Below, one piece after another: positions 35,842 to 44,241 of a stretch of DNA of 64,000 nucleotides. The translations under genes and the position numbers were made by a program. This DNA comes from Sphingopyxis sp. (GTDB taxonomy: Bacteria; Pseudomonadota; Alphaproteobacteria; Sphingomonadales; Sphingomonadaceae), in the NCBI RefSeq assembly GCF_016704835.1, contig NZ_JADIZJ010000001.1:729001-793000 (forward strand), written 5' to 3'. The notes under the pieces are model-generated. The model was not told the origin of the DNA, ran no database searches, and saw nothing but the letters and a program-made list of their open reading frames with translations. The first letter of the stretch is position 1. The number at the start of each line of letters is the position of its first letter.

Positions 35842-36202
35842 GCGGTGGCTCTATCGGCGCGGCGCGCGCGGCGCAACGAGGATGCAGAGGGTTGTTGGAT
35901 CGGGGAATCATAAACCCCCGTCCCAGGGGCGGTGGAACGGGGGTTCAAGGTCAGCGTTCGTCACGCTCTTGAATGAAGACACCGGGCAATCCGGGTGGGG
36001 CAACAGGGGGAAACCCAAATCCGGGGCCGTGTTGGCGTCTTCGAGAGCTGAAATAGCCCCGCCTCCCTGTCGCCAAGCTGAACGAAAAACGGCGGCGCAG
36101 CGCCGATTTTGCAGTTCGTCGATGCTGGGCGACGGTTCGGCGGAAAATGGCCGAGGATCTCCGGTAAAAAAATCCCCGGCCCGATTTTTTGTTCAGCTTC
36201 GT
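35842..36202. other. Intergenic region between lolA and xth with hairpins, no gene supported
   Basis: These 361 bases hold no convincing gene. A 9-bp inverted pair AACCCCCGT/ACGGGGGTT occupies 35913-35945. A GC-rich hairpin CGGCG-CAG-CGCCG near 36093-36105 has T-rich tracts on both strands. Small ORFs here have no ribosome site and odd composition. Confidence 0.5.
36166..36190 (-). terminator. AT-flanked hairpin just after lolA
   Basis: Thirteen bases past the lolA stop, AAAAAATC and GATTTTTT flank a GC-rich loop, giving a U-rich tail on the reverse transcript. The symmetry means it may act in both directions. Confidence 0.5.
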
Positions 36203-36847
36203 TCAGCGACCGCGTTTGTTCGGCCGCGGATCGGTCCAACGGAACGCCGAATCGGCGACCGCGATGTTGAATTTCTGGTTACTGAGGTCGATGCGCGTCC
36301 GGTTGTTTTGCGAATCGAGCGCGACCCAACCGCGTAAGCGCAGGCCACCGGGGGCACCGCCATCGCGCACGAACACCATGGTGATCGTACCGTACTCGGG
36401 GCGCTTCGAATCCTTGACCTCGACGCTCAGCACATCGTTGCTGCCAGTGGGGACAACCTTGGCATATTTTGTGAGGTCGCGATCGGGATCGAGCAGCGCG
36501 CCGAGCGGCGAATTCTTCACCGGCCAGCGCTGCACCTGCCGCACCTCATAATCGATCACCGTCAGCGAACTGCCGTCGCCGACGATCAGCAGTGGGACGT
36601 CCTTTTGGTATTGGAACCGGATCTTGCCGGGGCGCTTCAGGGTCAGCTTGCCCGAAAGGCGCTGACCGTTGCGATCGGTCTGGACAAAATCGGCGGTCAT
36701 CGACCCGGTCGATTTCAGGTGCGATTGGACCGACGCCAGCGTGCTGGACGACTGGGCAATGGCGGGAACGCCGATCGCGAGGCCTACCGCCGTCACGGGG
36801 ACAAGTGTCCAGGCGGTGAGGCGGGTGAGGGGATTCTTCAAGGTCAT
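36203..36847 (-). CDS. lolA: Outer-membrane lipoprotein carrier protein LolA
   Basis: The start at 36847 (MTLKNP) gives 214 residues with a signal peptide ending near VPAIAQ. The mature part has the LolA beta-shell: SVQSHLKSTGSMTADFVQTDRNGQRLSGKLTLKRPGKIRF (read across residues 37-76), then VPLLIVGDGSSLTVIDYE. LolA ferries lipoproteins across the periplasm from LolCDE to LolB or the outer membrane. It lies downstream of ftsK on the same strand. Confidence 0.92.
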   Translation of the reverse strand: MTLKNPLTRLTAWTLVPVTAVGLAIGVPAIAQSSSTLASVQSHLKSTGSMTADFVQTDRNGQRLSGKLTLKRPGKIRFQYQKDVPLLIVGDGSSLTVIDYEVRQVQRWPVKNSPLGALLDPDRDLTKYAKVVPTGSNDVLSVEVKDSKRPEYGTITMVFVRDGGAPGGLRLRGWVALDSQNNRTRIDLSNQKFNIAVADSAFRWTDPRPNKRGR

Positions 36848-36957
36848 GGGACTCTCATTCTGTATTATGGTCGCTCGGCTCATCGCAGGCGGGCATTGAA
36901 CCCGCCGTGAACCTGCTCGTCAGACGCCGTTCAAACCGCGAGTCCGGCAAAAGTTCC

Positions 36958-39270
36958 TTACCGCTGCTGGCCATATTGATCTGTCAGCACGTCGCGGCGA
37001 CCGACATGGTTGGGCGGACTGACCAGCCCTTCCTCCTCCATCCGCTCGATCAGCCGCGCGGCGCTGTTGTATCCAATGCGCAGCTGACGTTGCAGCCAGC
37101 TGGTCGACGCCTTCTGGCTTTCGACGACGATCTGGCAGGCCTTGGCGTACATGCGGTCCTCGGCGCTGTCGCCGCCTGCGGGGGCGCCCTCCATCGCGAA
37201 ACCGCCATCCTCGGGGTCTTCGGTGACGCTCTCGACATAGTCGGGGCGGCCCTGCCCGCGCCAGTGGTCGGCGACTGCGCGCACCTCGTCGTCGGACACG
37301 AACGGGCCATGGATGCGCGTGATCTGCTTGCCGCCGGGGACGTACAGCATGTCGCCCTTGCCGAGCAGCTGTTCGGCGCCCGCTTCGCCCAAGATCGTGC
37401 GGCTGTCGATCTTTGACGTGACGTTAAAGCTGATACGCGTCGGCAGGTTCGCCTTGATCACACCGGTGATGACGTCGACCGACGGGCGTTGCGTCGCGAG
37501 GATCAGGTGGATACCCGCCGCGCGCGCCTTTTGCGCAAGGCGCTGGATCAGGAACTCGACCTCCTTGCCCGCGGTCATCATCAAATCGGCAAGCTCGTCG
37601 ACGACGATGACGATCTGCGGCAGCGGCGCATAATCGAGCGCCTCTTCCTCATAAACCGGCTGGCCGGTGTCGGGATCGTAACCCGTCTGGACGCGGCGGC
37701 CCAAGGATTTGCCCTTGGCGAGCGCGCCGCGCACCTTATCGTTGTAGCTCGCGAGGTTGCGCACCGACAGCGACGACATCATCCGGTAGCGATCCTCCAT
37801 CTGCTCGACCGCCCATTTCAAGGCCCGGATTGCCTTCTTGGGTTCGGTGACCACGGGGGCAAGGAGGTGCGGGATATCGTCATAGACGCTGAGTTCCAGC
37901 ATCTTGGGATCGATCATGATCATCTTCACCTGATCGGGGCCGAGACGATAGAGCAATGACAATATCATCGCATTGAGCCCGACCGACTTACCCGACCCCG
38001 TCGTACCCGCGATCAGCAGGTGCGGCATCGGGGCGAGGTCGGCGATCATCGGGTCGCCGCTGATATTTTTTCCGAGGATGATCGGCAGCGCCCCGGTCTG
38101 ATCCTGAAACAGCGCGCTGCCGATGATTTCGTGCAGCACGACGGCTTCGCGGTGCGCGTTGGGCAATTCGATGCCGATGACAGTGCGCCCGGGGATCGGC
38201 GCAATACGCGCCGATAGTGCCGACATGTTGCGCGCAATGTCATCGGCGAGGTTCGACACTCGGCTCGCCTTCGTCCCCGGCGCGGGTTCGAGTTCGTACA
38301 TGGTGACGACCGGGCCGGGGCGAACCGCGGTGACGACGCCCTTGACCTGGAAGTCCTCGAGCACCGATTCGAGCAGGCGCGCGTTGCGCTCCAGCCCCGC
38401 CTTGTCGATCTGCCCGGTCGGCCCCGGTGGCGGCGGAGCGAGCAAGTCGATCGAGGGGAGCTGGTAGTTGGTGAACAGCTCGGTCTGTGGCTTCGGTCGG
38501 GGTTTCGACGGCGCGGTTCGTTGCGCGGGGTCGGCGATTTCGGGCGGTGCGCGGTCGCTCGGTTCGGCGATCGCGCGCGGGCGCACCACGCGCTCCATCA
38601 AATTGGGCGCCCGGGCGCCGTCGTCAGCGGCGCGCGCCGGTTCTGCGATGCGGCTGCGCTCGGCGGCGGGTAGATGGAAGCGCGACGCCCACCCCTTTTC
38701 CAGCCGCAGCGCACGCCACGCGAGCCACAGCCCGGCGATAACGAGCGCCAGGATGGTGGCAAAGCGGATCAGCGCCGCCGCAGGTTCGCCCGCTGCGGCG
38801 AACAGCGGCGTGATCGCGCCGCCGATCAGCAGCGCGATGATGCCGCCCCAGCCCGCAGGCATAGGCGCGCTGGTCGCGGGCGACCAGAGTTCGGCCCCCA
38901 GCCCGACGAGCAGAATACCAACGAAGCTGTAGGCAAGCTGGCGCGGCCAATAGGGCTGTGCTTCGCCCAGCCACAACCGCCACGCGAGCAGCCCGAGCAG
39001 CGGCAGCAGCAGCGCAATCCCCACCCCGCCGATCGACAGCCCCAGATCGGCGAACCACGCGCCGACGCCGCCCATCCAATTGGCTGCGGTGCCGGCAGCG
39101 GCGGTGTTGAGCGCCGCGTCGGTGCTGTCATAGGTGGCGAGCGCGAGCGCCAGAAACAGCGTGAACAGCCCGAGCGCCGCCGCCGCGCCGATCACGAGCG
39201 ATCGCGCGATGCTTTGGCGAAAAACGGTGCGCCAATCGGCCTTGACCGGTGCGCCCTTGCGGCTAGCCAT
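36958..39270 (-). CDS. ftsK: DNA translocase FtsK
   Basis: From MASRKG at 39270, preceded by GGAGACGG, the protein has 770 residues; an ATG 18 bp upstream lacks a ribosome site. The N-terminus has four to five membrane helices (about 25-190), then a short Pro/Ala-rich linker. The motor domain has Walker A GTTGSGKSVGLN near residue 420 and Walker B IVVDELADLMM. The last 65 residues are the gamma winged helix (IGYNSAARLIERMEEEGLVSPP) that reads KOPS sites. It pumps chromosome ends apart at the septum and activates XerCD. Confidence 0.96.
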   Translation of the reverse strand: MASRKGAPVKADWRTVFRQSIARSLVIGAAAALGLFTLFLALALATYDSTDAALNTAAAGTAANWMGGVGAWFADLGLSIGGVGIALLLPLLGLLAWRLWLGEAQPYWPRQLAYSFVGILLVGLGAELWSPATSAPMPAGWGGIIALLIGGAITPLFAAAGEPAAALIRFATILALVIAGLWLAWRALRLEKGWASRFHLPAAERSRIAEPARAADDGARAPNLMERVVRPRAIAEPSDRAPPEIADPAQRTAPSKPRPKPQTELFTNYQLPSIDLLAPPPPGPTGQIDKAGLERNARLLESVLEDFQVKGVVTAVRPGPVVTMYELEPAPGTKASRVSNLADDIARNMSALSARIAPIPGRTVIGIELPNAHREAVVLHEIIGSALFQDQTGALPIILGKNISGDPMIADLAPMPHLLIAGTTGSGKSVGLNAMILSLLYRLGPDQVKMIMIDPKMLELSVYDDIPHLLAPVVTEPKKAIRALKWAVEQMEDRYRMMSSLSVRNLASYNDKVRGALAKGKSLGRRVQTGYDPDTGQPVYEEEALDYAPLPQIVIVVDELADLMMTAGKEVEFLIQRLAQKARAAGIHLILATQRPSVDVITGVIKANLPTRISFNVTSKIDSRTILGEAGAEQLLGKGDMLYVPGGKQITRIHGPFVSDDEVRAVADHWRGQGRPDYVESVTEDPEDGGFAMEGAPAGGDSAEDRMYAKACQIVVESQKASTSWLQRQLRIGYNSAARLIERMEEEGLVSPPNHVGRRDVLTDQYGQQR

Positions 39271-39393
39271 GCTGTTTACCGTCTCCATCGATTAACCACG
39301 GCGATATGCACATGCGGCGGACTCGCCGTCAAGCGCGGGGCGGGCCGCGTCCATAGCCTTTCCAACCGTCCCGCCGCGCGCTAGAGCCGGGCC

Positions 39394-40635
39394 ATGAGTG
39401 AGACCCTGCGCAGCGATGTCCTGATTTCGGGTGGTGGCCTGGTCGGCCAGGCGCTCGCCCTTGCCCTGTCGCACCACGGCCTGTCGGTCCAGATCGTCGA
39501 TCCCGCCGATCCGGTGGCGACGATTGCGCCGGGCTTTGACGGCCGCGCGTCGGCGATCGCCAGCGCGACCTGGCAGATGTTCGAGGTGCTGGGGATCGCT
39601 CAGCGACTCGCCGGTCACGGCTGCCCGATCCGCGCCATCCAGGTCGCCGATGGTGCCCCCGACAGCGGCCGCGGCGGCAATCTCGATTTCGTCACCGCCG
39701 ACGGCGACCCGCCGCTTGGCACGATGATCGAGAACCGCCAGCTGCGTCTCGCGCTCGCCGCCGCGCTCGCCAATGCGCCGCTGGTCCGGCTGCATATGCC
39801 CGCCGCCGTCACCGCGCGCGATATCGATAGCCATGGCGTAACGCTGACCCTCGCGGATGGGACTAAGCTCGCGGCGGCGCTACTGATCGTCGCCGAAGGT
39901 CGCCGCTCGCCCACGCGCGACGCGGCGGGGTTCAGCATCGCGAACTGGTCGTACCATCACCACGCGATGATTGGCGCGGTTGCGCACAAAAAGCCGCACG
40001 GCAATGTGGCGCACGAAATCTTCTACTCTTCGGGCCCCTTCGCGCTGCTGCCGCTGGTCGATGACGCCGAGGGGCGGCACCGTTCGGCATTTGTGTGGAC
40101 GGTCGCCGAAAAAGACGGGCCGGGTTTCGCCAAGCTCGGCGATCGCGGCTTCATCGCCGAACTGCAAAAACGCGCCGGAGGGGTGCTCGGCGCGATGGAC
40201 CTTGTCGCGCCGCGGATGACTTATCCGCTCGGCTTCCACCACAGCGCATCGATCGTCGCCGAGCGCGTCGCGCTGGTCGGCGACGCGGCGCATGGCATCC
40301 ATCCCATCGCCGGGCAGGGGTTGAACCTCGGCCTGCGCGATGTCGCGGCGCTGACCGAGGTGCTGGTCGAGGGGGCGCGGCTCGGGCTTGACCTCGGCGA
40401 TGCGGCCTTGCTCGCGCGCTACCAGCGTTGGCGCGGACTTGACAATATGATGGTCAGCCTCGCCACCGACGGGCTGACCCGCCTGTTCGGCATCCCCGGC
40501 CGCACCGCTGCCGCGGTGCGCCGCACTGGGCTCGGCGCGGTGCAGCGCATGCCGCTGCTCAAGCGCTTCTTCATGGACGAAGCGCGCGGAGAGGCGGGCG
40601 ATTTGCCGCGGTTGCTGGCGGGGGCCGAGGTCTAG
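39394..40635 (+). CDS. ubiH: UbiH/COQ6 family FAD-dependent ubiquinone hydroxylase
   Basis: The 413-residue flavoprotein monooxygenase would hydroxylate the ubiquinone ring using O2. It has the FAD-binding start (DVLISGGGLVGQALALAL), the DG motif, and the family signature GDAAHGIHPIAGQGLNLGLRDVAAL near residue 290. The exact ring position is not certain, because UbiH, UbiF and UbiL are hard to separate by eye. It is divergent from ftsK. A second hydroxylase of this family lies in the nitrate island at 49.0 kb. Confidence 0.85.
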   Translation: MSETLRSDVLISGGGLVGQALALALSHHGLSVQIVDPADPVATIAPGFDGRASAIASATWQMFEVLGIAQRLAGHGCPIRAIQVADGAPDSGRGGNLDFVTADGDPPLGTMIENRQLRLALAAALANAPLVRLHMPAAVTARDIDSHGVTLTLADGTKLAAALLIVAEGRRSPTRDAAGFSIANWSYHHHAMIGAVAHKKPHGNVAHEIFYSSGPFALLPLVDDAEGRHRSAFVWTVAEKDGPGFAKLGDRGFIAELQKRAGGVLGAMDLVAPRMTYPLGFHHSASIVAERVALVGDAAHGIHPIAGQGLNLGLRDVAALTEVLVEGARLGLDLGDAALLARYQRWRGLDNMMVSLATDGLTRLFGIPGRTAAAVRRTGLGAVQRMPLLKRFFMDEARGEAGDLPRLLAGAEV

Positions 40636-41298
40636 ACGCAACCGTCAGTCCGTTCGTGTCGAGCGAAGTCGAGACACCCTGCGGCCTTGCGCGCTGCTGA
40701 TGGCTATCTCGACTGCAGCCAATGGCCGAAGTTTATTCTGTGCGCCCGCCCTGCGGGCTGTCGGAGGGCTCGCTGCGAACAGGTTTAGACGTGTTTCTAC
40801 CTATTCCCTCATCAGCTCCCCGCTCATCATCTTTCCCTAACCCGAAGACCGCGGCACCCACGCCGCGGCACGATGGGATGGACCATGTCGGCAAAAAGTG
40901 ACGCGCGCGAAGCAGCGGTGACAGGCGATACCCAGGCGGCCCCGCGCTCGGCGCGGCGCCGGGCGCGCGGCCACGGGTGCTCGCCGAGCGGGCGTTCGCA
41001 CGGCTTGCACCCGCGGCGGCACCGCGCATCTGCTATTTCAACCGCAGCTACGGTTTGAGCGACGGCGCCGACGACTGGCTGATCGATCCCGCCGCCGAAG
41101 GGACGACCGAGGCCGCGGCGGGCGATAGTCTTCCAGCAATAAGGCGCGCCGCGCCGCCAAAAAGGCGCTGGTCCGCGACCAGCTGCGGGTCAATGAAACC
41201 GCGGATCGGCGGCGCGCAAGCGATCGCCATATCGTGCGCCGCGCGCTGACCGACATCACGCGCCCCGCGGCGACCCGCAAATTGAACTGAGCGCCCGC
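40636..41298. other. Gene-poor interval with a dispersed repeat
   Basis: The left part (about 40658-40690) holds GTTCGTGTCGAGCGAAG followed by TCGAGACAC, a repeat type common in sphingomonad intergenic DNA, and an imperfect GC hairpin near 40742-40760. The right part (40885-41290) looks like remains of a small gene and is listed separately. Nothing else is supported. Confidence 0.5.
40885..41290 (+). pseudogene. Possible decayed small gene, three frames
   Basis: An ATG at 40885 begins a short Ala/Arg-rich peptide. A second frame from about 40977 reads a protein-like stretch (ICYFNRSYGLSDGADDWLID). A third frame reads a basic tail (KKALVRDQLRVNETADRRRA) that stops at 41288-41290. Together they could be one gene with two frameshifts. 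No family is recognised, and high GC makes chance open frames likely. Confidence 0.25.
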
Positions 41299-41949
41299 CT
41301 ATTGCAGCGTGGCGCGGCCGTCATCGCTGTCGTAGCGGCCGAAAAACTGCATCAGCTGGACGACCAGCTCGGCGCGCGCGTCGATCGGGGTCGCTTCCAG
41401 CAGCGCCTGTTTCGCGGCGGCATCGAAGGGCGCCACCTGCGCGATGCCATTAACCAGCGTTGCATCGTCGAGCTGGCCGACCGAGTCCCAATCGACGACA
41501 TAGCCTTGCCGCGCCGCAAAGCGCTTCGCCTCGCGCTCTAGGCTGGCGCGCTCGATACTCGACAGCACCGCGTCGTCCTCGATCTCAGTTTCGATCTCTG
41601 CTTCGACCTGGCGAAACGGGGTGATGACGTCGAGTTCACGGCGGACGCGAAAGCGCGCCACGCCTTCGAGCACCAGGTTGAACCGCCCTTCGTCGAGCGC
41701 TTCCACATCGACGATCCGCCCGACGCAGCCGACGTCGTAAAGCGCAGGCGGCTCGCGGCTCTCGTCGCCGGGCAGGACGCGTGGCTGGATCATCCCGATC
41801 TGGCGGTCGCGCGCCAGCACCTCCTGCACCATCGCCGAATAGCGCGGCTCGAAAATATGCAGCGGCAGGTGCAGCCCGGGAAACAGCACCGCGCCGGGGA
41901 GCGGAAAAATCGCGATCCGCTGAATGGTCAGAGGCGCGGTGTCGCCCAT
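41299..41949 (-). CDS. LON-substrate-binding-domain protein
   Basis: The 216-residue protein is a stand-alone version of the Lon protease N-terminal domain (IAIFPLPGAVLFPGLHLPLHIFEPRYSAM near residue 10; GCVGRIVDVEALDEGRFNLVLEG). It lacks ATPase and protease parts. Its ATG at 41949 overlaps the stop of the CnoX-like gene. This pairing suggests a shared role in handling damaged proteins. Its substrate is unknown. Confidence 0.9.
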   Translation of the reverse strand: MGDTAPLTIQRIAIFPLPGAVLFPGLHLPLHIFEPRYSAMVQEVLARDRQIGMIQPRVLPGDESREPPALYDVGCVGRIVDVEALDEGRFNLVLEGVARFRVRRELDVITPFRQVEAEIETEIEDDAVLSSIERASLEREAKRFAARQGYVVDWDSVGQLDDATLVNGIAQVAPFDAAAKQALLEATPIDARAELVVQLMQFFGRYDSDDGRATLQ

Positions 41950-42860
41950 CAGCCGAACAGGATCAGCGACAGGCGGCGACGCTGCGCCGCGACCCACGGA
42001 TCTTCCAGTCCGACCGCTTCGAACAGCGACAGCAGCTTGGCGCGCGCCGCATCTTCCTGCCATTCGCGGTCGGCGGCGACGATATGCAGCAGATTGTCGG
42101 CGGCGGCATCGCGCTGGCCCGCGCCGATCTGCGCGCTGGCCAGGTCGAACCGCGCCTGATGATCATCGGGACGGGCGACGACGGCGGCTTCGAACGCAGC
42201 AAGTTCGCCCGCGTCGGGGGCGTCGGCGGCGAGCGCGAGCGCGCTTTTCGCCTGCGCGATCGCGGGATCGTCCGCAATCTCGGTCGGCACCCTGTCGAGC
42301 ACCCCCTGCGCGCTCATCAGGTCACCGGCGAGCACAAAGGCGCGGATCAATCCGCTATGCGCCGCGGCATTGTCGGGCGCTATCTCGAGGATCTGCCCGA
42401 AAATGCCGGCAGCCCGTTCACCGTCGCCCTCGGCGAGTACCGTTTCGCCCATATCGATCAACGGCGCGATCTCGACCGCTCGCGCCGTCGCTTCGCTTTC
42501 GATCGGCAGCTGCGCGAGCAGTTGGTCGAGCATCGTCTTCAACTGGCTTTCGGTGCGCGCGTTGGTCAGGTTGGCGACCGGCTGTCCCTGAAAAATCGCA
42601 TAGACGGTCGGGATCGACTGGACCTGGAACTGACTGGCGATAAAGCGGTTCGCATCGACGTCGATCTTGGCGAGCAGCACGCCCTTGTCGGCGTAGTCGG
42701 CGGCAACCTTTTCCAGAATTGGCGTGAGCTGCTTGCACGGCCCGCACCATTCGGCCCAGAAATCGAGGATGACCAGCTGGGTCATCGACGGTTCGACGAC
42801 GTCGCGGCGGAAGGCTTCGACGGCTTCCTTCTCGGTGGGGTTAAGACCCAAAGTCGCCAC
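41949..42860 (-). CDS. CnoX/YbbN-type thioredoxin co-chaperone
   Basis: The 303-residue protein has an N-terminal thioredoxin domain with active site WCGPC at residues 38-42 and a C-terminal TPR-like half (about 125-300). This is the CnoX layout, which protects proteins from oxidation and hands them to GroEL or DnaK. The intact CXXC suggests redox activity, unlike E. coli CnoX. The start is a GTG at 42860, with GGAG about 10 bp upstream; the nearby ATG is out of frame. It is coupled to the LON-domain gene. Confidence 0.88.
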   Translation of the reverse strand: MATLGLNPTEKEAVEAFRRDVVEPSMTQLVILDFWAEWCGPCKQLTPILEKVAADYADKGVLLAKIDVDANRFIASQFQVQSIPTVYAIFQGQPVANLTNARTESQLKTMLDQLLAQLPIESEATARAVEIAPLIDMGETVLAEGDGERAAGIFGQILEIAPDNAAAHSGLIRAFVLAGDLMSAQGVLDRVPTEIADDPAIAQAKSALALAADAPDAGELAAFEAAVVARPDDHQARFDLASAQIGAGQRDAAADNLLHIVAADREWQEDAARAKLLSLFEAVGLEDPWVAAQRRRLSLILFG

Positions 42861-43031
42861 GCTTCATGCTCCTGCTCAAAATGTCTGACCTTCTATGTGG
42901 GAATTGCCGCGAATATGCCAACCCTTCGCCCGCGATCAGGCGCGAAAAGCGTGAAGGGGGGTTGCCGACTCAAAAACCCGATGCTAAGCGCCCGCCTCAC
43001 CCGCTGGAACCGACCGGTTTCAGCCGCCAGA

Positions 43032-43106
43032 GCGGGCGTAGCTCAGGGGTAGAGCACAACCTTGCCAAGGTTGGGGTCGGGCGTTCGAATCGCCTCACCC
43101 GCTCCA
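43032..43106 (+). tRNA. tRNA-Gly(GCC), probable island insertion site
   Basis: The cloverleaf has anticodon stem CAACC/GGTTG around loop TTGCCAA (anticodon GCC), T-loop TTCGAAT and encoded CCA at 43104-43106. The acceptor stem GCGGGCG pairs with CACCCGC except for a C-A mismatch at positions 6 and 67. The nitrate island begins immediately downstream. Confidence 0.93.
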
Positions 43107-43503
43107 TTTTTCTTTCATATTTTCAAGTGCGTATAGCCGGTAGGCGCCAATCAAGGGCGCGGGGGCGCGCCCATTCCGCCGCCAGCGAATACCGAATGAT
43201 CACGCAAATGGTTGTTCCGGCTAATTGTCGGAACGATCCTGTTACTGCTGTCTCGTGTTCTGTTATGCCAAATTTTGTTGTTCTGATTTCCGCAGGTTTC
43301 GGCGTCCAGCGCTGGCTCCACCAATGGCGTAATTCGGGGCCTTGGGACCTTATCGACCGCTACCCTTTGCAAGACCTTCACATGGCAGGTGTGAAGCTCC
43401 CTTCTGCCAAAGAACAGTCGACCGGCTCTCGATGAAAATCAAAGAACTAAGGTCTCAACTGCGCCGTCCGGTAAACGGATGCGCATTGCGCTACAGAAGG
43501 GAT
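43107..43503. other. Low-GC junction after tRNA-Gly, no gene supported
   Basis: About 400 bp between the tRNA and nrdG. It is visibly AT-richer than the left flank and holds a hairpin GTTCCG/CGGAAC near 43211-43231. A plus-frame ORF reads through the tRNA and ends at 43435, and a minus ORF covers 43151-43381; neither resembles a known family. A worn integrase remnant is possible but not shown. Confidence 0.45.
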
Positions 43504-44154
43504 CTATCGAAAGACCAAGTCCAGCGGGCTTTTCTGCTTCAACAACTCAGAGTCCAGTTGGCGGTCCTGCGGTGCCAGTGATGCAAGCGTAGGGCGATCA
43601 GGTTCAATCACGGCCGCCTGTATCGCATAGGGGCCTCGGTAGCCGCGTTCGGTCAGATCCTGCGCCATGGCAAGGATGTCGTCCTCGTCCAACAGGCCGG
43701 TGTGGACTGTGGTTCGCACTTCGACAGGAATCCTGTTTTGCGCACACAAAATGTCGAGGGTGGAGGAGAAGCGCGGCCAGGCTGTGACCCCTGTCACGTC
43801 TCGGAACTTTGCCGGTGGTGCCTTATAATCGAGCGCGATCCTGTCAACGAGCTGCCCTTCAAGCAGCCGGGAGACAACATCGGGGCGTAATCCGTTGGTA
43901 TCGAGCTTGATGGCAAAACCCATCGCCTTCACCCTTTCGGCAAAACCGACCAGGCCGGGCCAGGTGGTCGCCTCCCCGCCTGACAGCACCACGCCGTCTA
44001 GCAATCCCCGCCGCCGGGCGAGAAAAGTCATGACTTCATCCTGACCGATTGTGCCTTTGCCCAGAACGATCTGCGGATTGTGACAATATCCGCAGCGCAT
44101 GTTGCATCCAGCTATCCAGACAATGCAGGCAGCGCAGTCCGGGAAATCCAGCAT
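43504..44154 (-). CDS. nrdG: Anaerobic ribonucleotide reductase activating protein NrdG
   Basis: This radical-SAM enzyme makes the glycyl radical on NrdD under anoxia. The 4Fe-4S/SAM motif is Cys17-X3-Cys21-X2-Cys24 (GCNMRCGYCHNP), and VVLSGGEATTWPGL is the SAM-side GGE motif. The first in-frame ATG is 44154, giving 216 residues. The conserved family opening LTPFT is coded just upstream of it with no start codon in that frame. An ATG at 44240, one base after the nrdD stop, reads the same DNA in another frame, so a one-base error near 44165-44235 may hide the true N-terminus. It is in an operon with nrdD. Confidence 0.88.
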   Translation of the reverse strand: MLDFPDCAACIVWIAGCNMRCGYCHNPQIVLGKGTIGQDEVMTFLARRRGLLDGVVLSGGEATTWPGLVGFAERVKAMGFAIKLDTNGLRPDVVSRLLEGQLVDRIALDYKAPPAKFRDVTGVTAWPRFSSTLDILCAQNRIPVEVRTTVHTGLLDEDDILAMAQDLTERGYRGPYAIQAAVIEPDRPTLASLAPQDRQLDSELLKQKSPLDLVFR

Positions 44155-44241
44155 CGTGAACGGGGTGAGGGCATGGAAGGGGTGGCGGCGCGGTTCTGAC
44201 CGCGCCGCCTGTCCCGAGCAAGAGTTGCAGCGGTTGCCATA

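Noticed and set aside
43211..43231. GTTCCG/CGGAAC hairpin as an attachment site
   Set aside because: It is a simple hairpin with no repeat of the tRNA end.
42866..43435. Plus-strand ORF across the tRNA-Gly gene
   Set aside because: It reads through the tRNA and its product resembles no family.
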